Made by a program: the position numbers and the translations under genes. From Alphaproteobacteria bacterium (lineage in GTDB: Bacteria; Pseudomonadota; Alphaproteobacteria; Micavibrionales; Micavibrionaceae), in assembly GCA_016764775.1 (NCBI GenBank), contig JAESRE010000023.1, positions 1 to 37,596 on the forward strand: a DNA stretch of 37,596 nt, given 5' to 3'. Below the pieces are notes generated by a model, which saw nothing but the letters and a program-made list of their open reading frames with translations, did not search any database and had not been told where the DNA came from. Position 1 is the stretch's first letter. Each line of letters starts with the position of its first letter. This document shows, one piece after another, positions 1 to 7,137 of this stretch.

Positions 1-578
1 TACTGATCGTGCATGATGATGCTTGGGAAAGGCAGGAACGGAAATTTATGCGCCGCGACATCCAGTGCGCTTGAGAACGGCACCTCAAGGATGAGTGCTT
101 TAGCTTCTACCTGAGTGGCGAGGTGTACTGCAGGCCCTGAGCCTAATGATTGTCCGTAAATGATAATGTCTTTGATATTGTTTTGTGTCAGCCACGCGAA
201 GTGCGCTTCCGCGTCTTTATACAATCCTTCTTCACTCGGCGTTCCCTCGTTTCCTCCGTAATAACGGTATTCTGCCAACAAAAGACCGTACCCTTCTCCC
301 GTGATTTTTCGGGCTTGCGGGATGAGGTGCCAGATGGTACCGCCATTGCCATGGAAAGCCAGAAACGTTGGTTGGCCGTCGTCGGCTTTTTTGTACCATG
401 ATTTTAAAACCAGCCCGTCTTCGGTTGTGATCTCTACCAACTGCATATCTGGGGCATCTGCTATTTCTGATGAGAATGTATGGGCTTCTGGCGGGTACAT
501 CAAATCGCGCTGCTTCCAATAGAAAAGCCCGACAATGATAATGTAGGTTATGATGCAGGCTGCGATAAACCTTTTCAT
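1..578 (-). CDS. Alpha/beta hydrolase, partial (C-terminus beyond window)
   Basis: This leftward reading frame is open from the ATG at 578 to the window edge, about 192 codons, so the C-terminal part is missing. The N-terminus is a single hydrophobic anchor (residues about 4-17). It is followed by an alpha/beta hydrolase core with the oxyanion-region motif FHGNGG and the nucleophile elbow GQSLGSG, the Ser being the expected catalytic nucleophile. The catalytic Asp and His would lie in the missing part. It resembles its upstream neighbour (578-1414) along its whole visible length and is probably a tandem duplicate. Its start codon shares one base with the neighbour's stop (TAATG), so the two are translationally coupled behind the TetR gene. 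The substrate is unknown; an ester or lipid is likely from context. The fold is certain, the specificity is not. Confidence 0.88.
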   Translation of the reverse strand, partial: MKRFIAACIITYIIIVGLFYWKQRDLMYPPEAHTFSSEIADAPDMQLVEITTEDGLVLKSWYKKADDGQPTFLAFHGNGGTIWHLIPQARKITGEGYGLLLAEYRYYGGNEGTPSEEGLYKDAEAHFAWLTQNNIKDIIIYGQSLGSGPAVHLATQVEAKALILEVPFSSALDVAAHKFPFLPFPSIIMHDQ

Positions 579-1414
579 TATTCCGCGGCCTCGGGTTTTT
601 GTTCTTTATTCAAGGCTTCGATGAACGCAACGGCGTCTTGTGGGAAGCCATGGTGGTGTAGGTCCATGTGGCCGGAGTCTGGATATTCTTTCATCTGTTT
701 CGGTTCAACCGCGAGTTCATATAAAGCACGACCGAAATGCGGACGGACGACCATGTCGCTGCCTGCGAGGCCAATAAAGACAGGGGCGTTGATGTTTTTG
801 ATTTTCAAATCGCTTCTGTATTGGTCCCACATCAGATATTCGAGGAACGGCACGACAAAGAAGTGAGACTTGGCGACGGCGAGTGCGCTGTTAAACGGAA
901 CATCGAGCAGGACAGCTTTCACGTCATATTCGGTCGCCATTTGCACGGCCACGCCCGAGCCTAAAGACTCGCCGTAGAGGATGATGTTGTCCGCAGTAAT
1001 GTTTTGATCATTGATCAACCAGTTGATGTAAGCGCGCCCATCCTTGTACACGCCTTCTTCGGTGGTCTTGCCCGGGTTGCCGCCATAGCCGCGATATTCA
1101 GCCAAAAGGGCGCCGTAACCCTGTTCCCTGAAATGCTGAACTTTCGGCGGGCGGTAGGCGATGCTTTGTCCGTTGCCGTGGAACATGACGATTACGGGTT
1201 TGGTGTCTTCTGTTGGCGGGTCGTACCAGCCTTCAAGCTCTAATCCGTCGTCTGTTGTAACTGTTATTACGTCCATGCCACCGGAAAGATAAATGTTCGG
1301 GCGTTTGCTACCGAAGGGGAAGTACATGAAGTTGCGTTGGGTCATCACGATAATGGAGACATACAGCACATAGACCAGCAGGGCGACGCCCGCCCATTTT
1401 AAAACAACCATCAT
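578..1414 (-). CDS. Membrane-anchored alpha/beta hydrolase
   Basis: A 278-residue serine hydrolase of the BEM46/ABHD13-like type. Residues about 6-25 form an N-terminal membrane anchor. The core shows FHGNGQS near residue 80 and the nucleophile elbow GESLGSG near residue 148. Later come a GSDMVV segment and a GHMDLH segment, which supply the likely catalytic Asp and His. The length is normal for the group. The gene overlaps the tetR stop by 4 bp (ATGA) and the next hydrolase by 1 bp, so tetR and the two hydrolases form one leftward operon. Two adjacent Met codons (1414 and 1411) could both start it. Its position beside a phospholipid synthesis operon suggests a lipid or carboxylic ester substrate. 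In E. coli YnbC a hydrolase is fused to the methyltransferase that here is a separate divergent gene. That link is inference. Confidence 0.9.
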   Translation of the reverse strand: MMVVLKWAGVALLVYVLYVSIIVMTQRNFMYFPFGSKRPNIYLSGGMDVITVTTDDGLELEGWYDPPTEDTKPVIVMFHGNGQSIAYRPPKVQHFREQGYGALLAEYRGYGGNPGKTTEEGVYKDGRAYINWLINDQNITADNIILYGESLGSGVAVQMATEYDVKAVLLDVPFNSALAVAKSHFFVVPFLEYLMWDQYRSDLKIKNINAPVFIGLAGSDMVVRPHFGRALYELAVEPKQMKEYPDSGHMDLHHHGFPQDAVAFIEALNKEQKPEAAE

Positions 1415-2019
1415 TTACGCAGTCCTTTCACACAGTTTTCTATCAAGGCATCCGTCATGTTTTCGCAGACATCTTCGCCATCGAGTAGCGGCAGCTTTCC
1501 CGTTTCATGCAGGAAATAAATGCCGTGGATGGAGGCCCATAAAAAACGGGCGGCGATTTGTCTTTTCGCATCCGAGCTGAACGTAAAGTGATCTTTCAGC
1601 ACATCTTCGAGTGGCTGGAAGAGCAAGGCGATTTTGCCGCGAAACCATTCGGGGATTTCTTCTTCATCTGAAATCTCATGTTTGAACATCATCAGCCAGC
1701 GCTCGCGGTTCGTGGTCGCGAAATCGCGATACTCCCTCGCCATCGCCTTCATGATCTCTTCGGGGGCTTTGTCTTTGTTCACCTCTTTGCTTTGCGCGAG
1801 GACGGGCAGCAGCTTTTCTAACGTGATGCCGTTTAAAGCAAGTGTTAGCCCGTCCATGGATTGGAATACATTGTAGAGTGTGCCGGGGGTGTAGCCGATG
1901 TCACTGGCGATTTTACGCGCCGTCAGGGCGCTAAACCCTTCTTTTTCAATGATCTTTGTTGCGGATGCGAGGATGAGGTCTTTCAACTCCTCGCGGGTGT
2001 GGTCGCTGCGTCGTGCCAT
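1411..2019 (-). CDS. TetR family transcriptional regulator
   Basis: A 202-residue TetR-type repressor. The N-terminal helix-turn-helix spans about residues 10-55, with the typical pattern ILASATKIIEKEGFSALTAR followed by a GYTPGTLYNVF recognition helix. The C-terminal two thirds is a helical ligand-binding domain with no recognisable ligand signature. A good ribosome binding site (GGAGC) lies just upstream of the ATG. The gene is divergent from the lipid cassette starting at 2151 and is followed by two hydrolases with start-stop overlap. The divergent region holds a perfect inverted repeat and two TTGAAC-n3-GTTTA sites, the best candidates for its operators. One overlaps its own likely -10/-35 region, so autorepression is probable. 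The ligand may be a fatty acid or lipid, which is inference from the controlled genes. Confidence 0.93.
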   Translation of the reverse strand: MARRSDHTREELKDLILASATKIIEKEGFSALTARKIASDIGYTPGTLYNVFQSMDGLTLALNGITLEKLLPVLAQSKEVNKDKAPEEIMKAMAREYRDFATTNRERWLMMFKHEISDEEEIPEWFRGKIALLFQPLEDVLKDHFTFSSDAKRQIAARFLWASIHGIYFLHETGKLPLLDGEDVCENMTDALIENCVKGLRK

Positions 2020-2052
2020 ATATTTGCTCCTATACCCTTAGAATACCAGGGA

Positions 2053-2136
2053 ATTATACGTCGTTCAATATTTTTATTGAACAAAGTTTATTTTTATGGA
2101 ATACTAACAATTGAACAATGTTTAATTAATGTTCAA
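2053..2136. promoter_or_regulatory. Divergent promoter region with two TetR-type operators
   Basis: A perfect inverted repeat GTTCAATA-TTTT-TATTGAAC lies at 2063-2082. Two dyads of the form TTGAAC-n3-GTTTA follow, at 2077-2090 and 2109-2127. The second is nearly perfect, AATTGAAC and GTTTAATT around AAT. Their centres (2084 and 2118) are 34 bp apart. A further GTTCAA half-site is at 2131-2136. On the minus strand a TATAAT box (plus-strand 2053-2058) sits beside the first repeat, so binding there would block tetR. On the plus strand TTGAAC at 2077 with AATACT at 2100 (17 bp spacer) could be the cassette promoter. Assignment to the adjacent TetR protein is inference. Confidence 0.68.
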
Positions 2137-2150
2137 AACAGGAGAGACTT

Positions 2151-3007
2151 ATGACTACGACAACATTTGAAACTTTATCCAAGCCTTTGCCCTTGTGGTG
2201 CCCGAAGAAAATCTATTACGGCATTACTAAAGTTTTGATGAGCACGGTCGGTCGTGCATCGGACGGTATTAATATCGGATACCGTTACGGGTTCGATTCC
2301 GGTGTGATGCTTGAATATGTGTATCAGAATAAAGCGAACGGAAAATTCGGTATCGGTAAGTTGATTGACCGTGCGTATCTGGACGCGCCTGGATGGAAAG
2401 GGATCCGCAACCGTGGTGAATTGCTGACCGATACTTTGAAATCCGTCATCGTTGAAGAGTACGCGCAAAAGCAACGTCCGTTGACGATTGTCGATCTGGC
2501 GTGTGGCGGTGGTCGTTATGTATTGAATGCGTTGGCTGATTTGCCCGCACATATCGAGACCAAAACCGTACTTCGGGATTACCGCATTGAGAATGTAAAG
2601 ACCGCAATGCGTCTGGCGGATAGCTTGCGGTTGGGCGTGAAATGCGAACAGGGTGATGCGTTCAGTGATTTCGATCTTGAGAAACTCGTGCCCTCAAACC
2701 CGACATTGTTATCGTCTCGGGTTTGCATGAAATCATCGATGATGACGATGTGATCCGTAACCATTTCCGCCAGATTTCGGCATTGCTCTCGACTGGTGGT
2801 CGTCTGGTTTTCACCATCCAGCCCGAACATCCACAGCATGAGTTTGTTGCGCGTGTATTGCCCGCACATACTGGGAAACTCTGGGTTATGCGCCTTCGTG
2901 ACTGGCACACAACTACGATCTGGAGCGAGTTTGCGGGATTTCACATTGATAAAAAACAGATGGAAGCGCAAAATATCTTCGGGGTAGTCACAGCTACTAA
3001 GACCTAG
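2151..3007 (+). pseudogene. YnbC-type SAM-dependent methyltransferase, interrupted by a frameshift
   Basis: The first 181 codons read as a class I methyltransferase with the SAM-binding motif IVDLACGGGRY near residues 112-123. At the CCC at 2691-2693 the frame is lost and a stop follows after about 20 unrelated residues. Homology continues in the -1 frame as LKPDIVIVSGLHEIIDD and runs to a stop at 3007. One extra C in the C run would restore a protein of about 285 residues. The restored protein matches the C-terminal half of E. coli YnbC-like hydrolase-methyltransferases (features such as the SGLHE segment and FTIQPEHPQHE). Here the hydrolase part is not fused. A good Shine-Dalgarno (AGGAGA) precedes the ATG. 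The next gene starts 15 bp after the stop. Either a real inactivating deletion or a sequencing error in the C run is possible. Confidence 0.82.
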
Positions 3008-3022
3008 GGGGGATTTCCAGCG

Positions 3023-3637
3023 ATGATCAGCGTTTACGACCTGAAACCGCGTTTCCAGAATTTGTTACGTCCGCTTACGGAGAGTCTGTTTAAGGCGGGC
3101 GTAACAGCTAACCATGTCACGTTATTCGCCATGGTGGCATCCGTCGGATATGGCGCTTGGATTTACGCGGCCTCTTCGGGGGTCGTCGGGGGCAGCGCAG
3201 CGTCTCTCCTGCTGCTGCCCGTTTTTCTTTTCTTCCGCATGGCGCTCAACGCAATCGACGGTATGCTCGCGCGGGAGTTCAAACAAAAATCCGATCTCGG
3301 TTTTTATCTGAATGAACTTGGTGATGTGGTCGCCGATACTGCCTTGTATCTGCCGTTCATGTTTTTACTTCCAAATCCGATGTTGGTTCTCATGGTCGTT
3401 TTGCTCGCGATATTGATCGAGTTTGCGGGTGTGCTCGCGCTTGGTGTTGGCAATGACCGTCGTTATGACGGGCCGTTCGGCAAGAGTGACCGCGCAGTAG
3501 CGTTCGGGGTTCTGGGTTACATTATGGTGTTTTTGAATTTACCAAGCATGGCCTATACGGGCATTTTCGGCGTGTTCATTGTATTGAGTATCTGGACGCT
3601 TCACCGCCGCATCAAATGGGGATTGAACAATGGATAA
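3023..3637 (+). CDS. ynbA: YnbA-like CDP-alcohol phosphatidyltransferase
   Basis: A 204-residue polytopic membrane enzyme. It is expected to transfer a phosphatidyl group from CDP-diacylglycerol to an unknown alcohol, releasing CMP. The family motif is present as DGMLAR, then eight residues, then GFYLNELGD and VVAD. Two positions that are Asp in most family members are Asn here (the N of NAIDG and the N of LNELG). From memory the same is true of E. coli YnbA, and the later GPFGKSDRA segment also matches that protein. It therefore belongs to the YnbA branch rather than to PgsA or PssA. A G-rich ribosome binding site precedes the ATG, and the 3' end overlaps ynbB by 8 bp. The acceptor alcohol cannot be deduced. 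Confidence 0.9.
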   Translation: MISVYDLKPRFQNLLRPLTESLFKAGVTANHVTLFAMVASVGYGAWIYAASSGVVGGSAASLLLLPVFLFFRMALNAIDGMLAREFKQKSDLGFYLNELGDVVADTALYLPFMFLLPNPMLVLMVVLLAILIEFAGVLALGVGNDRRYDGPFGKSDRAVAFGVLGYIMVFLNLPSMAYTGIFGVFIVLSIWTLHRRIKWGLNNG

Positions 3638-4568
3638 TATACTGACCGATCCGATATGGCTTGGCATGTTCGGCGTCTATGCCGTTTTGGGAACGGCGGC
3701 GGCGAGTATTTTGCTGCTGAAAAACCGATTAAAGGATAAGGACTTTTCCGAGCTGGTCGCGCGGACCAAGACATGGGGTTACATCATCCTCATGGCGACG
3801 GTGGTGCTCGCACTCGGCACAAAGGCGGCGATCATCGCGATCGGGTTTATCAGTTTTCTCGCTTTAAAAGAATATTTCACGCTGGTGCCGACGCGCAAAG
3901 TTGACCGGCGGGTTTTGCTTTGGGCGTATCTTTGTGTGCCGATCCAGTATTACTGGGTCTTTATCGGCTGGTACGGATTGTTCATCATCTTCATTCCCGT
4001 TTATGCGCTGCTCTTTATTGCTTTCCGTTTGATTTTAGCAGGGGAAACGAGCGGCTATATCAAATCCGTCGGCACGATGCACTGGGGGTTGATGCTGACC
4101 GTATTCAACCTCTCGCACCTTGCATTTTTGCTCGTGATGCCGACGACGGTCGAGTTGCCAGCTGGTGGTGCGGGGTTATTGTTTTACGTTCTCTTCCTGA
4201 CGCAGTTTAATGATGTGGCGCAATATTTCTGGGGCAAGTTGTTCGGCAAACATCAGGTCACGGAGATTAGTCCCGGTAAAAGTTGGGAAGGCTTAATCGG
4301 TGGTATTTGCACGACGACCGTTCTGGCCATCATTCTGGCGCCGTTTTACACGCCCTTCACCTGGCCGTACGCGATGGCGGCGGGCGCATTGATTGCCTCG
4401 GTCGGGTTTATCGGGGATGTCACAATCTCGGCAGTAAAACGAGATCTGGGCACAAAAGACAGCGGTTCATTATTGCCCGGTCATGGCGGAGTGTTGGACA
4501 GGCTGGATAGTCTGACATTGGCCGCGCCGTTATTCCTGCACTTCACACGTTATTTCTTCGGGGGGTAA
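3630..4568 (+). CDS. ynbB: YnbB-like phosphatidate cytidylyltransferase
   Basis: A 312-residue integral membrane protein with about eight hydrophobic segments. It would make CDP-diacylglycerol from CTP and phosphatidic acid at the inner membrane. The full family signature is near the C-terminus: SAVKRDLGTKDSGSLLPG followed by HGGVLDRLD, including the metal-binding Lys-Asp and His-Gly-Gly-x-x-Asp-Arg residues. Upstream, ISFLALKEY and SPGKSWEGL also match E. coli YnbB. It begins within the last 8 bp of ynbA and ends 3 bp before the acyltransferase. The three enzymes form a substrate chain: acyltransferase product, then CDP-lipid, then phosphatidyl transfer. It is a second, specialised CdsA rather than the housekeeping enzyme, judged by context and similarity. 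Confidence 0.93.
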   Translation: MDNILTDPIWLGMFGVYAVLGTAAASILLLKNRLKDKDFSELVARTKTWGYIILMATVVLALGTKAAIIAIGFISFLALKEYFTLVPTRKVDRRVLLWAYLCVPIQYYWVFIGWYGLFIIFIPVYALLFIAFRLILAGETSGYIKSVGTMHWGLMLTVFNLSHLAFLLVMPTTVELPAGGAGLLFYVLFLTQFNDVAQYFWGKLFGKHQVTEISPGKSWEGLIGGICTTTVLAIILAPFYTPFTWPYAMAAGALIASVGFIGDVTISAVKRDLGTKDSGSLLPGHGGVLDRLDSLTLAAPLFLHFTRYFFGG

Positions 4569-4571
4569 TGC

Positions 4572-5240
4572 ATGCTCGGACGGGCGCTACAAATTTTGTT
4601 TTTCTGTTTGATCGTTAAGCCTGTGCTGCTGATTATTTTAGGTGTGCGGGTAAAGGGGCATGAGAACTTGCCCGAGGATGGACCTGCTATCCTCATTGCC
4701 AACCATAACAGCCATCTCGATACTTTGGTGCTAATGAATATGTATTCGTTACGTAACTTGCGAAAGCTTCGCCCTGTTGCGGCTGCGGATTATTTCATGA
4801 AGACGCCTTTGCGGGCGTGGCTGTCGACGAACGTCATCAACATCATCCCGATTGCACGCAAAGGCAAACGTACGAGTGATCCGTTAGAGCCGATTTATGA
4901 TGCGCTGGATAATGACCAGATCGTGATTTTTTATCCTGAAGGGAGCCGCGGGGAGCCCGAAAAGATTGCAGATTTCAAACGCGGGATTTCGATTTTGGCC
5001 GAAAAATATCCCGACGTATCTGTCGCGCCTATCCTGACATTCGGTTTGGGGAAAGCCTTGCCGAAAGGTGATCCTGTGATCGTACCGTTCTTTGTTGATG
5101 TGATCGTCGACAAGCCCTGCAAGTTCAAGGATTGCAAGACGGATGATTTTTCAGAATTTCTGGAGCAGAAATTAAAGACGCTTAAGAACGGGCAATATTT
5201 CGCGGATTATATCGAGGAAAACCCGCTGGTGGATGCTTAG
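4572..5240 (+). CDS. plsC: 1-acyl-glycerol-3-phosphate acyltransferase family protein
   Basis: A 222-residue PlsC-type acyltransferase. The catalytic HX4D motif is NHNSHLD (residues about 44-50), and the substrate-binding EGxR motif is EGSRGEPE (about residues 117-124). An N-terminal hydrophobic helix (residues 1-25) would hold it at the membrane. The expected reaction is acylation of lysophosphatidic acid at sn-2 to give phosphatidic acid, the substrate of the upstream ynbB product. The gene starts 3 bp after ynbB ends and closes the cassette. An acyltransferase in this position is an addition to the E. coli ynbABC arrangement. A different lysolipid or glycerol acceptor cannot be excluded. 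No clear terminator separates it from the convergent protease gene 12 bp downstream. Confidence 0.92.
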   Translation: MLGRALQILFFCLIVKPVLLIILGVRVKGHENLPEDGPAILIANHNSHLDTLVLMNMYSLRNLRKLRPVAAADYFMKTPLRAWLSTNVINIIPIARKGKRTSDPLEPIYDALDNDQIVIFYPEGSRGEPEKIADFKRGISILAEKYPDVSVAPILTFGLGKALPKGDPVIVPFFVDVIVDKPCKFKDCKTDDFSEFLEQKLKTLKNGQYFADYIEENPLVDA

Positions 5241-5252
5241 GGGCAGTTCGCT

Positions 5253-6425
5253 CTATGGGCAATTTACTTCGGCGACCAGATCGCTGCGGATATAGCCGTC
5301 ACGCCCGTCTTCGGTTTCCATGACTTCCAGCCATACATTCGGGTCGCCGATTTCCGCGCGTTCCCAGTCCAACGTATCGCGAACCCGCACAACGCTGCTT
5401 TGGGGCATTGCATCACCGACTGTGTCGCTGCCAATATCGGCGTGCATGCGCAAATTTCCGCCGTCAGGCTCCATGATCATGACACATTGATCGACTTTGT
5501 TTAGGAATGGTACATCGGCAAGTTGATGATGGTAAAACGGTGCATAATAACTGCGGAAATTATCGGCCGTTACGTCGATTTCGCCGTCCTTGACTGTGCC
5601 CCCCGCCAATACGGCCAGACTTTCAAGCTCACCAAAGAGATTTCGAACAAGCAGACTGCCGCCGCTGGCGCCGTAATTGATTTTACACGTTGTGGTCACT
5701 AAGCCACCATTTAGTGGTTGGCTTGCTTCACATTCTTCATCAATGCTTTTTCCGTCGGGTAAGTCCCGGGAAAAGCCTGCCGCGCTGGCGTGTAATGCTC
5801 CCAAAGCCGCAATGTTGTAATCTGCCATGTGATGAGCAAATACGCGCTGTTTAATCGGGGTGATTGCGGCAGGCGGGCGTCTATGCGGAAAAAAGATGAT
5901 GGCATTATCATCCGGCTGTAGTTTTTTCTTATCACCTAAATCAGGATCATATCCGGGGTTGGTCCATACCAGAGCCGGATTGTCCGCACTGCTTTCCAGA
6001 AGAAACTCCGTTTCTTCACCGTTAGCCGTTGCGTATGTCGTGGAAAAATTGAACTTTTCAGGGTCTTTTCCAAATGTGCAGTGTGCGGCTGTGGTTAGCA
6101 AGGTGCCCGGCACATCTGTGAAATATCCGGGAATATCTACAATTTGGGCTGTGCATCTCTTGCTTTCGTACATGAGTTTACCAATAGCGGCGATCTCGTA
6201 GTCCTCTGCGGTTGCCATGCGGCGGCCAAAGCTCTGCTCTACGGCGTCTTCAATGGCGTCCTTCATCTGTTGGGATTGTTCGGCGTCTACTTGTGAGGTC
6301 TCTTCGGAAAGCGGGGTAGAGCTTGCCATGAATAGTCCCAGCAAGACATCCTTGCCGATGATGGCTGCAACACCTGCGCCACCTGCAGCCAGAATTCCGT
6401 ATTTATGAGTGCGTGTTAAACCCAT
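5253..6425 (-). CDS. Trypsin-like serine protease with C-terminal SH3-like domain
   Basis: A 390-residue exported or membrane-tethered protein. Residues about 9-34 form a hydrophobic, Gly/Ala-rich export segment. The trypsin-fold core has the catalytic His in TTAAHC (His115), a probable Asp in PDDNAIIFF (Asp172 or Asp173) and the nucleophile Ser254 in GASGGS, where Ala stands in place of the Asp of the usual GDSGG. Cysteines near 91 and 116, and near 232 and 247, could form disulfides in the periplasm. Residues about 312-390 look like a bacterial SH3 domain, with NLRMHADIG near its start and WLEVM and GYIRSDLV near its end, suggesting cell-wall or peptide binding. It is divergent from an ECF sigma factor gene. 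The substrate is unknown, and no propeptide boundary can be placed. Confidence 0.8.
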   Translation of the reverse strand: MGLTRTHKYGILAAGGAGVAAIIGKDVLLGLFMASSTPLSEETSQVDAEQSQQMKDAIEDAVEQSFGRRMATAEDYEIAAIGKLMYESKRCTAQIVDIPGYFTDVPGTLLTTAAHCTFGKDPEKFNFSTTYATANGEETEFLLESSADNPALVWTNPGYDPDLGDKKKLQPDDNAIIFFPHRRPPAAITPIKQRVFAHHMADYNIAALGALHASAAGFSRDLPDGKSIDEECEASQPLNGGLVTTTCKINYGASGGSLLVRNLFGELESLAVLAGGTVKDGEIDVTADNFRSYYAPFYHHQLADVPFLNKVDQCVMIMEPDGGNLRMHADIGSDTVGDAMPQSSVVRVRDTLDWERAEIGDPNVWLEVMETEDGRDGYIRSDLVAEVNCP

Positions 6426-6455
6426 AGCCCTGCTTAGTATTCGTTTTTATATAAG

Positions 6456-6481
6456 TAAGAATGAATTTATAGTAATTCTTA
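6456..6481. promoter_or_regulatory. Inverted repeat between protease and sigma factor genes
   Basis: TAAGAAT at 6456-6462 and ATTCTTA at 6475-6481 form perfect 7-bp arms around a 12-bp AT-rich spacer. The site lies 31 bp upstream of the protease start and about 114 bp upstream of the sigma factor. It could be an operator for the protease promoter. No matching regulator is evident. AT-rich repeats of this length can arise by chance. Confidence 0.35.
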
Positions 6482-6594
6482 TGGTAAATGTCAAGCAGAG
6501 AGCAGTGTTCAGCTCTGAATACTCTTCAATAAAAAGCTGAATTTTTTTCCAAGGATTCTATACTGAGCCTCGTCATATAGGTAAAAGGCGCTTT

Positions 6595-7137
6595 ATGGAC
6601 GACGAAGATGCATTGATAAAACTGGCGCAGAAAGGTGATGCTGTTGCTTTCGAGCAGTTGGTCAACCGTCATTATGTGACCATGTTTAAAATGGCGTTCA
6701 AGTGGTGTGGTAATCAGAATGATGCCGAAGACATCACGCAGGATGCCTGTATCAAGCTTGCACGCGGGCTGGATTCATTCAAAGGGGATTGCGCGTTTAC
6801 CAGCTGGCTTTACCGCCTCACCATCAATGCGGGTAAAGACTGGTACAAAAAGCAAAACCGCCATACGCAAAAAGCGGAGCCCGACCCCGAAGCCCTCGAT
6901 AACGTCTCCACGAATGCCAAAAGCGATTCAAAGCTCTATGCCAAGCAGGTCTTGGCGGCGGTGCAGGATTTGCCCGACGGGGAGAAGGAAGCGTTGCTTT
7001 TGGTGATGAGTGAGGGGCTGTCGCATAAAGAAGCCGCGAAAGCGTTAGGGGTGAAGGAGAGCACCGTATCTTGGCGCATACACGAGGCGCGTAAGAAATT
7101 GAACGCGCAGTTTGAAAAGGAACAGAAATATGGATGA
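6595..7137 (+). CDS. ECF-type RNA polymerase sigma factor
   Basis: A 180-residue sigma-70 family protein with only regions 2 and 4. Region 2 spans about residues 15-85 (FEQLVNRHY, then NDAEDITQDACIKLARGL, then FTSWLYRLTIN). Region 4 spans about 120-172 (LPDGEKEALLLVMSEGLSHK, with the helix-turn-helix ALGVKESTVSWRIHEARKKL). Its length and order are typical of ECF sigma factors, which redirect RNA polymerase in envelope or stress responses. The ATG is preceded by AAAAGG at a good spacing. The next gene starts inside its last 8 bp. That partner has a cytoplasmic N-terminus and one membrane span, so it may act as its anti-sigma factor. There is no zinc-binding HxxxCxxC anti-sigma motif nearby. 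Confidence 0.92.
   Translation: MDDEDALIKLAQKGDAVAFEQLVNRHYVTMFKMAFKWCGNQNDAEDITQDACIKLARGLDSFKGDCAFTSWLYRLTINAGKDWYKKQNRHTQKAEPDPEALDNVSTNAKSDSKLYAKQVLAAVQDLPDGEKEALLLVMSEGLSHKEAAKALGVKESTVSWRIHEARKKLNAQFEKEQKYG

Noticed and set aside
2685-2700. Programmed -1 frameshift in the methyltransferase
   Set aside because: The site is not a slippery heptamer and no strong downstream structure was seen. A lost C is simpler.
6541-6594. Autoregulatory ECF promoter (GGATTC and CGTC)
   Set aside because: The two elements are only 12 bp apart, shorter than the usual ECF spacing, so the match was not accepted.
7112-7129. TTG start for the VWA gene
   Set aside because: ATG 7130 has a better-placed AAGGA and begins a plausible protein.
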